From Willaertia magna (Eukaryota > Heterolobosea > Eutetramitea > Acrasida > Naegleriidae): a stretch of 64,000 bases of DNA. The notes under the pieces were generated by a model. It was given only the letters and a program-made list of their open reading frames with translations. It was not told where the DNA came from and searched no databases. The DNA lies in contig CADWAF010002770.1 of assembly GCA_902984215.1 (NCBI GenBank), positions 62,001 through 126,000 on the forward strand, given 5' to 3'. Below are positions 30,725 through 40,900 of the stretch, piece after piece; position 1 is the first letter of the stretch; each line of letters starts with the position of its first letter. A program made the translations under genes and the position numbers.

Positions 30725-32122
30725 ATGTCATTAACTTTTCATGCAGACACACTCTTTAACATTTCAAATTATTTACCTACAAGATGTTTATTTACTTTAA
30801 GATTAGTTTCTACTTCTTGGAATAATTATATAACATCAAATGGTATTTGGAAAGAATTATTTATTAGAGATTTTGGAACAATAGATTGGCTAATTAATAG
30901 ATGGAATTTAAATATTTCAATAACTAGATATCAAGACACTACTTTACAAAATTATATTACTTTACAACAATTAGAAAAAGAATTGAAAGACAATTTATGG
31001 TTTATTTTATATCAAAGTGTAGTATTATCCATTCCTTTACAATTTAATATAAATTCAAAGGAAGACAAAGAAAGTGACGATGAAGAAGAAAGTGATGTTG
31101 AAGAAAAGAAAAAAAACAAAAAGAAAAGAAAAAAGAAAGAGGACAAGAAGAATAAAAAGAAGAAAAAGAAATTCGATGATTTTATTAAGGAAGATGAAAT
31201 AGTTCAGAAAGATTCAGATACAGAAGGAGAAGATTATGAAGAAAATCCAGTAGTTACAATAATGCATTATTACTTTAAAGTTCATTTACATAAATTATAT
31301 CAATTATTTACAAGCAATATTGTAAGTGATAAACAATTATTAATTGATTTAAAAGATGCTTTAGTCTGTGACAGAAAAATTCATAAATTAAGTTCTTTGT
31401 TTAGTATATTTGATAAGAATGGATTGCAATTAAGATTTTTAGGTCCAACTGGTAATTTTAAATTAAACACTTTACCAAAGTTGACTGAAAAAGAAAAGGA
31501 AAATAAAACTGCAAAATTAAGTTTTGGACCAAACGTTGAAGATCAAGCAGCACCAAGAATTGATATCCAAGGAGAGTGTAGCAATTTAATGATTGGTTAT
31601 AGCCATGATTATGATATTATTACAATCTCAAAATTCTCTTATGCAATGTTATGTGGAAAGGAAGATTTATTATTCGCCAGAAAAGATAGCACAATTGAAC
31701 AGGTAAATTATGGAGACTGCAAGGAATTAATCACTATTGGAGTGTCACCCTATATTGAAGGACCATTTACTCCATTCTGTTATTATTTACAAATGGATTT
31801 ATACTATGGCCTCCAAGAAGATGCCAATTACTTTGAAGACAGTGAAGAATTAATGAAGAATGGCTTATTCTTGTTTTGGAATAACAAAACAAGTAAAACT
31901 AAAAAGAAGAAAGTGGAAGTTTTAGATGACAACATGTTTGGAAACTTCAATCCAGATCATTATTCATCCTACAGCTGGAAATCAAATGACCAATTTTCTT
32001 GGTGTCCTGGATTTTGGAACGCTTCATTTTCTTGGATATTTAAGGTTAGTTTTGACACTGAGTGGAGAGATGAAATGGAAATGTTAAGAGTTAAACAAAC
32101 ACAAATAGCGCAATTGTGTTAG
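30725..32122 (+). CDS. F-box-like protein with a long charged linker; stop codon altered by a foldback element
   Basis: Single exon, 465 residues. Residues 8-50 (LFNISNYLPTRCLFTLRLVS, then WNNYI and IWKELFIRDFG) are an F-box, so it is probably an SCF adaptor. Residues about 100-165 are a Lys/Glu/Asp-rich linker (31050-31200), probably disordered. The C-terminal half contains YIEGPFTPFCYYLQMDLYYG and a Trp-rich end (WKSNDQFSWCPGFWNASFSW) without a family I know. The TAG stop at 32120-32122 shares its final G with the first base of a foldback element. A related element-free copy of this gene end (near 34863) reads TAA at the same place. Confidence 0.7.
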   Translation: MSLTFHADTLFNISNYLPTRCLFTLRLVSTSWNNYITSNGIWKELFIRDFGTIDWLINRWNLNISITRYQDTTLQNYITLQQLEKELKDNLWFILYQSVVLSIPLQFNINSKEDKESDDEEESDVEEKKKNKKKRKKKEDKKNKKKKKKFDDFIKEDEIVQKDSDTEGEDYEENPVVTIMHYYFKVHLHKLYQLFTSNIVSDKQLLIDLKDALVCDRKIHKLSSLFSIFDKNGLQLRFLGPTGNFKLNTLPKLTEKEKENKTAKLSFGPNVEDQAAPRIDIQGECSNLMIGYSHDYDIITISKFSYAMLCGKEDLLFARKDSTIEQVNYGDCKELITIGVSPYIEGPFTPFCYYLQMDLYYGLQEDANYFEDSEELMKNGLFLFWNNKTSKTKKKKVEVLDDNMFGNFNPDHYSSYSWKSNDQFSWCPGFWNASFSWIFKVSFDTEWRDEMEMLRVKQTQIAQLC

Positions 32123-32535
32123 AGGCTTGATTATGAATTTAAAAAGTATTTTAAACTTTTATGTTCATTTTTTATCATTATGTTTGGTTTTGAACATAAT
32201 GTTTGAACATAATCTTTTGTGTTTGAACACAATCTTTTATTAGAAAATTTTGTTAAAACCAAAATCAAACATTATGATCAAAACCAAACATCATAACCAA
32301 AACCAAACATTGTGACCAAACTCAAAACATTATGTTTTTTTTTGAACACCATCTTAAAAAAAAATCCTGATCTCATTTTTTATCTTGTAAAAAATGAGAT
32401 TGTGTTTAAAAGAAAACATAATGTTTTGAGTTTGGTTACAATGTTTGGTTTTGGTTATGATGTTTAGTCTTGATCATAATGTTTAAATATTATCTTTAAA
32501 TTTAATTATACTTATAAAGATCATAGTCAAGCCTC
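32122..32535. mobile_element. 414-bp foldback/MITE-like element
   Basis: The ends are GAGGCTTGATTATGA (32122-32136) and its inverse TCATAGTCAAGCCTC (32521-32535, one mismatch). They are flanked by the direct repeat GTTA (32118-32121 and 32536-32539). Inside, long imperfect inverted arms lie at 32267-32355 and 32397-32484 around a perfect small hairpin (CTCATTTTTTAT with ATAAAAAATGAG-like pairing, 32373-32399). GTTTGGTTTTGG-type motifs repeat along both arms. It has no coding capacity, so mobility would depend on a transposase elsewhere. An empty related site at 34855-34890 supports the insertion boundaries. Confidence 0.85.
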
Positions 32536-32625
32536 GTTAATTAAAATAAATAATTTTACTAACAATTGAGAGGTCCATTAGTTATAACCACTTTACGTAA
32601 ATGACCTAAACGTAAGTAAGGTCTA
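32536..32625. repeat. Duplicated fragment joining F-box flank to part of the receptor-kinase gene
   Basis: Bases 32536-32567 repeat the DNA at about 34859-34890 (TTAATTAAAATAAATAATTT onwards). Bases 32570-32624 then match the kinase gene at about 35452-35506 (AGGTCCATTAGTTAYAACCA onwards) with few mismatches. The roughly 560 bp between those two source segments are missing here, so this is a deleted copy of the 3' end of the kinase gene. Confidence 0.85.
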
Positions 32626-32735
32626 ATTAAAATTTTACAAAGATTTGGCGAAAAGTAATTTTGTAAAGAGATCGCACGAAATTCCGGCCATTAGGATGTG
32701 TGTCAAATTCCATTAGTCAGCTGTTTTAACCTTAA

Positions 32736-34774
32736 CTATATTAAGTCTACATTGTGTGGTTGAATATCTGCCAATTCGGCAAGAGCAATAAAGTTTTCTA
32801 CACCAATCACATCTTTAACTTTTGTTTCGTCAACTATTATCACAGTAACATTTTTTGGAACTTTAATTTCTCTAATATCAGAAATTCTTCCGTAACCTTT
32901 AACTGCAGGTCTAACAATAGAACTTTGTCCATAATAAAGATCTTGCAAGTCAACTTTACATCAAATGATAGTTTGAGTGAATACCCTACTTTTTTTCCAA
33001 AAGTTAATTGCATTTTTCTCACTGTTCGTTTTGGTTTCTTTTTTTGTCACTTTTGTTGTTATTTCATTAGAATTTAAATCTACACAAAGAATATTTTCTA
33101 ATGCTGAGCCAACTAAAAAGGGAAAAACCTTTGAAAATGTTAAATTCTGTATAAATCCACATTTGGTCATCCAAATAATAAAAGATCCCATTAAAATCTC
33201 AAAGATTGCTCCTTTGTCTAACATTTGTGGTATCATGTTAACGAATGGTTTAATTGAAAAATGTGGGGTGAATGAAACGTATTTTCGAATTGTCTTTCTT
33301 GGAAATACCAATCTTGCACCACTACCAGTAGATTCTACATAGCAATTCAATGATACTGCCAATGTACTAATATCAACAGATGATAAAAACTGTAAATCTT
33401 CAATCTTGTCCAAACCAAATATCTTTGAATTAAATTGTTTGTTTGCATCTAAATATGGCATCATATAAGATATGAACATTAAAAAGGAATATACTTGATA
33501 AGAAAATGATTCTTTTGCTTAAGGGAATGGATAGAAAATAACTTGCGGAACTTTTGTTTCTAACTTTTTACAACATAATAAAATGTCATCGATAGTTTGA
33601 AGAGTAGGGTAACACATAACAATTGTGTTAATCAATCGATCAATCAATAAAGGTATTCCAGCAGTTTCATCCATAATCTCTGTCAAAGAAGATTCATATA
33701 TTCCTTTTTCTATTAACAATTGTTTCACTTTTGGATAATTATTAAATATATTTCTTACATCCTTAATTGTTAATGTATGCAATTCTAATCTATGACATAC
33801 TGATGGAGATCTCTTAAATCTACTTATTTTAGAAAAAATTGATTTTCCAAATACATCAATAAATGCGCCTTTTCCACAAACATAAACACCTACAACATTA
33901 GGAAGTTTTTGTATAGGAAAGATAGTGTTTGTCCAAACATCATACATAGTCTGAAGAAGAGGTGATTGATTATTTTGGTCACAAAAAGCTGTATATTCAT
34001 CAAGTACAACAAAATATGTTCTGTCGTTTTTTGGAACTATATTTCTTAAATAATTAAGGGTGGAATCATTTAAAGTGAGAGCTGTCAAATTAATATAAAT
34101 TTACTCGGAATTATATACCTTATTAAAAACATTACTAAAATTTATTTTTCATTAAGATTTTCAGCAAGATAATTTTTCCATATATCTAAAAATTGAATAC
34201 CGAATCTTGTTTTTCCAAAACCAAAATAGGCAAAGTTATTTAATAACACTAAATGTCTACTATCATCTCTATTCTCTTTAATTTTAACATTATCCAATAA
34301 TATTTCACCAACTTTCAATGCATTATTCTTATTATTTTGATAAGGAATAGCTCCTGAATAATCTTGCAAAGGGGAACCACGAATAAAAGTGTTAATATCA
34401 ATTCTGTTTGGTTTAAGCAATAGACTTCTTTTCCATTCAATAAATTCTTTGAAATCTGCAACCAATTCAATTATTTCTTGAGAACTTAATTCATTTGAGC
34501 CAAATAATTCAGTTTTTAATCCTGCTCCTCCTTTAGTAACTGATTTACAAAGTCGATTTTTGAGGTCAGTAGGTGACCATAAATGATAGAGTCTTGTTTT
34601 AATTAGATTATTTGCCCAATTTACAACATTTTCAAGTACAGTGATAAATACAAAAGTAAGATTAACACCAACACATTTGTATTTGTCTATTAGATTATTT
34701 AGTGCATGCTCTTTGCCTGTTTCCTGAATATTAGCAATAACTGCATTAAGAGAAGAACCACTAAAGCCGTGTTA
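32736..34774 (-). pseudogene. Decayed, 5'-truncated P-loop NTPase gene (Crinkler/STAND-like)
   Basis: Coding similarity runs on the minus strand in pieces: about 34774-34142, 34088-33519, 33518-32961 and 32960-32736. The first piece is open but has no start codon. It ends at a TAA, and the next piece is in another frame. The second and third are in the same frame separated only by TAA (33521-33519), and the third and fourth only by TGA (32963-32961). A Walker A-like FAYFGFGKTRFG and a Walker B-like YFVVLDEYTAF remain, so the ancestor was a P-loop ATPase; resemblance to the NTPase modules of Crinkler-type proteins is a tentative impression. Three lesions plus the lost 5' end make it a pseudogene. 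It sits between the two copies of the duplicated gene ends. Confidence 0.75.
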
Positions 34775-34798
34775 GACGGTTGGACATTTTTCGAAGTT

Positions 34799-34922
34799 GG
34801 ATTTTGGAACGCTTGTTTTCTAAGGTTACGAGTTAAACAAACACAAATTGCACAATTGTGTTAATTAAAATAAATAATTTTACTAACAATTATCATTTGA
34901 TCTTAATTTTACTAACAATTAT
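34799..34922. repeat. Remnant copy of the F-box gene end without the foldback element, with a local direct repeat
   Basis: ATTTTGGAACGCTT, then GAGTTAAACAAACACAAATT and CAATTGTGTTAATTAAAAT repeat the 3' end of the F-box gene (32032-32121), with internal deletion and substitutions. The site runs from TGTTA straight into ATTAAAATAAATA, i.e. an empty target of the foldback element. A direct repeat ATTTTACTAACAATTATC (about 34875-34893 and 34906-34924) follows and overlaps the kinase stop. Confidence 0.8.
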
Positions 34923-37900
34923 CTTATTAATTTTACAAGTTTTAAGCATTCAGTTGGCGATAATCGCTTTTCTGGCTCTTTTTCTAACATTCCACACAAT
35001 AAATCTATTAACATTGTGTTTTCAGCTAATTTTGGTTGATATTTCTTGATGTTTGTTAACAAGAATTCTTTAACTGCAGCAGCCTCTGTTTTTTCCAACC
35101 AAATTGCATATAAAGCTGTTTCAAAATCATTACTTAATAATTGATATAAAATACATCCCAAAGCCCATATGTCAACCTTATTAGTATAATAAAAGTTGTC
35201 TATTCTAGAGTTTAGAACAACCTCAGGACTAAAGAATACTTTTGTTCCAGCCACTGTTTGAGCCACTCTTTTACTTTTAGCTATACCAAAATCGCTGAGT
35301 AAAAGGTGAATGGTTTCTCTATTTTTATCAAATTCTTTTACCAATATATTTTCCATCTTGATGTCTCTGTGGATGATTGATTTTTCTTCCAATAGTATTA
35401 ATACCTCAACCATTTGTTTAAGTATGGAAACTATAAGTTTTAAGGAAAGAGGTCCATTAGTTACAACCACTTTACGTAAATGACCTAAACGTAAGTAAGG
35501 CATAACTATACACAGTTTCTTTTCACCAAAATCAACTGCAACAAACATTTCTATAATTGGGACAATGTGTTTGTGAGTTGCTTGGGCTAGTTTCAAACCT
35601 TCTTGAATTGCTTCATTAATATTCTTTTGATCATCTAAAGTAATTAACTTCACAGCATATTGATTAATTTCATCTGAATTTACAGGTTTACATAAATAAA
35701 CAGTAGCTTCTCCACCTTGTCCTATTCTAGAAATTTTCTCATATCTTTCACTAAATTCTTCAGTAACATCAATGTTATTATTTTGATTAAAGCTACGGGT
35801 GAGTGATTCTGTTAATTGTATATTCATGTTCATATTATTGACTTCACCTCTCACAATAGAACGTATTTTTCTGAAGAATAAATAAACTATTGTGACTATT
35901 GTCACCAAAATTATAACTACTAAAAAAACTGCTGCTATTGGCACTAATATATACACGACTAGATTTTTGTCAGTTTCTATTTTAGGTCTAAGTAATCCAA
36001 AAAACATATCATTTCTAAGCACGCCATCCAAATAACAAGTGACTGTTTTAGTATTCGAGTTGTAAAAAGTAGTAATGGATTTTAACTCGAAATCACCATT
36101 AATTGAGAAGCAAAAGGCTTGTTCTCTAATAGACTGGAATTCAAGGACGTAGTTTACTTTGGTTTCCTTATCCAAATCAATATTTGTTAAAATCCATTCA
36201 GAATCCATGGTGTATACGTATGCTTCTGATTTAATAAGCATAACATCACTTACTACATCATAACTATCTGTGAAATTTGGCATTATTGAGCTACCAATAA
36301 AGGACTTTCTGTTGTAAAAGGAAACAGAAATTGCATTTGCTGAAAGTAAACGACTAGTAGGAACAACCAAATGAACGTTTGCAGTAGTCTCACCAAACTT
36401 GAAAGTAGAGATACTATTATTACCAACTGTAGCAAAGAAAAGTTTCTTGTGTAATATAATACCATCCAAATCTTTGTAAAATTGAGGACTTGGAGAAGCA
36501 GCCAGTCTAAGTGCATTATCCACAAGTTCTTCTAGCACCATATTTAAATGAACAACGGTAGTTGTGTCAAAATTGAAACGATAAAGGCCAATAATTTTAA
36601 ATAATGATTCAACTATCATATCTTGATTAGCAAAACCCAATTGATATAAAATTAAATAATCTGTGTTTGTAAAACGAGCCAATCCCTTTGAAATTATAAA
36701 AATATCTTCGATAATGTCAATTATTTTTGTCTTTATAATACTGTTTAAGTTCTCTGTTTTGAATATTAATGAGTATGTAGAGGAAAGCCTTTGGAAATAA
36801 GGGAAGACTGCATCTTGAGGTAAATTTACTGTTATACTGTGTAATTCATCCACAATCTTTCCAATATAGTTATTGAAAAGAGATTCCCCTAATTGATTTC
36901 TCATACTAATGACATTTTCTGTTAAAACATGTATGGTGGCAGTTGCACGTCTCATATTTTCAGATTTTCTATTTGTTGAAATAAAAGCTAGATTACTGAA
37001 GAACATTTCTTCAAATTCTGTTAAACCTTTTGAGAAAGGAATAACATTTACAGGTAATTCTATTTCATTAAAAGCACTATCTCTGTTATAAATCCTGGCA
37101 TACAACTTTGAATTTGGAGGCAAGGGCGTTCGTTGAAAAGGGATGCCATAGGATACAGAAGTGATATCAAAAGTAGTGTTAAGTTCTGAGTTTTTGTAAT
37201 AGAATAGGAACCAAGAGGAGGGATCATGTTGAATACATTCAATCGAGAAAGTATCTACTAAAGCCATACCTGTTGTTGGAACCACCATACAATGCCCATA
37301 ACTTGGTTTATCTGCAATTCTAAATTTTACATCCAGGTAAAGATCATTACATAAATTTTCTTGAAGAAATCTTGGTGAGTAACGCAATACTACATGGGGA
37401 AGATAATGATAATAATATTTTGAAACATCGAAAGGAAGTGTTGAAGATTTGGAGAAATAAGTAATGTTTGCTAATAACTGTTCATGGTCAGGGGTGTATA
37501 ATTTCCATTCACTATAATAATTTTCTTCAATTGTTCCAATAAGTGCAAATCTAATGTAGTATTCGTAATTTGTCAGTACTGGTGGAAGCGTGGCTGATGC
37601 TAAACTTATGTCATGCGGACAATAAGAAACGTAAACAGTGGTTTCAGCGTACCCACTTAAGTAATAACAACCAGGATTACCTTTGGAACAAACATTGGCA
37701 ACTTCTAATTTAATCACAATTTTTTGTCCTGGATTGACATCTAAAATCTTAACTAAGGAATCTCTTGCATTAGAAAGGGTGTTTAATATAGCAGTGGAGC
37801 ACCCTTTTACACATGACCATTTGTAAGCTAGTTGAATAATTTCATTTTCTTTATCTACAATTTCTTGTATATTTGTTTGTGCATTCAAAATAACTGGTTG

Positions 37901-40900
37901 GTATCTTGTATAACTTTTGTCACCACCAATTATTTTTACAACCATTTCTTTTGGGAGAATAATTGCTTCCACTTGGGCTGGTATCATTCCCAACTTAGGT
38001 ACAATGAGAGTGGAACTGAATTCTTTTTTAGTTCCAGGTAATAAATAAAAAGGTGGAATAACCAAAAAGCTTGGTTTTACACTAGGAGTTATCTTTCCTT
38101 CATAGGACCAAGTTGTAAATAAAGGTTCAGTAAGAGACATTGGAATATCTCGTTGAATTTCTATAATACATTCATATCCCCTTTCACATAAAAATTGATT
38201 TCTAATAGGGAAGAAAGTTGGAAGGTCTATTTGCGTATATCTTGTGATATTGGCAACCTTGGAAGCAGTATTGCCAAATATATTTTCAACGACCATTTTA
38301 AATTCAAATATACAGTATCTTTCATCACTATTGGTTAAATTATTTAGCAGTGAAGGTGGAACTGAAAGTACTGGATACCTTTGTAAACTTAAATATTCTC
38401 TTAAAGAGTTAATATTTTTAATATCTAATGCCATTAAATTAGATTGCGAGTCATAACAGGAAACACTTTTAAGCAACCAAGTAATATCAAGTTTTCTAGA
38501 ATCTGGCGATAAAGTAAAGGATGCAACAACTAAAAGTGATGAAGAGCTACCAATAGATGAAGGGAAGGAAAGTGCAGGAATAGGAAAAGGTTCTGGGGTT
38601 ATTGACCTAACAGTGCACAAAATATCCCTTTCAAACGAAATTATCAAGTGGTCTTTGTTGTTTCCTACATCACTTGTATATGTAAGGAATGCAGTAATAT
38701 TGTTGTCATAAATTTTATAATCCATAACATCTCGTTCATTTATGAAATACCTATTTTCTATTGGTAGAGTTGTTTCATTAAGGAATTCGCATATTACAGA
38801 ATTCCAGCTATCACTAAGATGACAATCAATCACATTTTCACATTCTTCTCCGTAGTGATTATCTTTACAAATACACTCATTATGATCAGTACAATACCCA
38901 TTTGAGGAACATGCTCCTTCAACTTTACCGAAACAGATAGGTGTCTCACAATAATAACCTAAATAGCCATCTTTACAACTACAGCTGGTTGTACTAATAT
39001 CATCACAAACAACCCTTTTGTTTTTAAGTCTCAATCTTTTTGTGGTAATCATATCAATAGTTTTGGAGTATTTCAATTGTACTTGTAGCTCATTAGTGTT
39101 CTCATTTGCTAAGCGAGGATGACCACAATTAATTACATAGGTCCAATCTAATCCAGAATACTTAGTGACTTCAATGTTGTTGTTTGAAACTTCTGATTGA
39201 TCATAAATAAATGAGCAATGAATTTTAGCAACTTCACTTGGATAATCAAATAAGAAAGGGTTGTAAATAAATTGTACAATAAGTGAAACATTCTTTTTTT
39301 CTTCAGGAAATATCCAATCTGCGTCATTAAGGACCTCACCCTGAGCAAGAGTGTTAACCGTAATGTTATTGCTTGAAAAACTATCCAAAGATTCTACAGC
39401 AAACATCTCTTTGGTGTTGTAAACAATATTTAATTTTCTTTCATACATTTTTTGTCCAAACTTTCTTTTGTCAATAGTGCAATTGTAAACATCCAATGAT
39501 TGGTCAAAATACATTTTAAAAATTAGAAAACTATTGCCATCCGATATATTGCAATATAAATTCTCTGTGAAGAAAGGAGGTAAATTTGTGTCATCAAAAG
39601 AAAAAGATACAGTCTTTTCAAATTCACTGACACGAATTATTACATTATCTTGTTCATCCTCAAAAGGTAGGTAGAATGGTACTTTTTTGAAAATATACAT
39701 GTTATAATTGTCTGTTATAGGTATTTCACCGAAATCATTTTGAAATACTACACTTTTAGTTACCGAGGTACCGGTTAAAGCGTCGCTCAACGTTACTTTA
39801 GCTCTAATGTCGCATTCCACAGTAAAACAATTAATATAATCTATTGGAAAGTAATCAATTTGATCATTATTATACAAATATTTAAGTTTTAAGCTATTTT
39901 TAATGTTATCAAATGTAAATAGTTTTCTGAAAGACAATAGTGCCTGTTCTATGTAGTCAACACTTGTTGTAACAAATTTTACGTTATTCCAAATTGAATG
40001 ATTGTTATCTAAAAAGTATAAATATAAATTGTTATAATTTAAAGTAGCAGAATAAGTAGAGTTTACATCAATCATTATTTGAACCATAGAATATGAATCC
40101 TCCATTTTGTTTGGTGATGGTATTGTACCGCAGTCAACACCTCTTATAGAAGAACCTCCAATATATAAATTAATGTAAGCTCTTTTCACTCCATCAACAA
40201 CACAATATATATTATTATATCCCATTAGAGCAGTAAGCTTAAAAAAAGGAGTAAATATACTATGTTCAAACGAATTACTCCACGGTATTGCGTTAGAAAT
40301 TAAGGTAGTCCAATTTCCTCCTGAAAAGAATTGGAATGTACTTTTATCTAATAGAACCAGTTGAGATTTTCCTGAATCTAAATACATGGAATATTCACAC
40401 GGTCTTGGCTCATTAGAAAGAAGTTGAATGTAGCAATTACCTTCTTCTAACAAACAAGGTCTATATTGTCCAGTAATATCACAACTTGATTTGTAGTATA
40501 GAGAACTTTGCAAAATGGAATGAATAGAAGATATTGGATATCCAACGTAAATATCACTTCTACCTACAATTCCTACATCAGAATCGTTCCTTTTCATTAT
40601 CTTTGTGTTAGAAATTAAATAAACAGTTTTAACCCATGATATTGGCTCTGATTGCCAAAGTTGTTTGAATCCATCCACAACCATTGTATTTGTCAATTTC
40701 CAAAGAGATATATCTCCCTCTAAGTCCAGTTTCATACCATCCATTAGGATAGTAATGTTATTACTAGTAAATTTTATATAGCTGGATAAAAACTTAGAAC
40801 TAGAAATCTCGAAAAGGAACAAATTGGATTCCAACCTTCCCTGGTCATCAATAACTACTTGAATATCATCCATAGGGTTGCCTTTGATGAAAAAAGATGG

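Noticed and set aside
32736..33519. Stop-codon readthrough or an alternative genetic code to explain the in-frame TAA and TGA
   Set aside because: TAA is the normal stop throughout the window, and a frame change plus missing 5' end in the same gene indicate decay.
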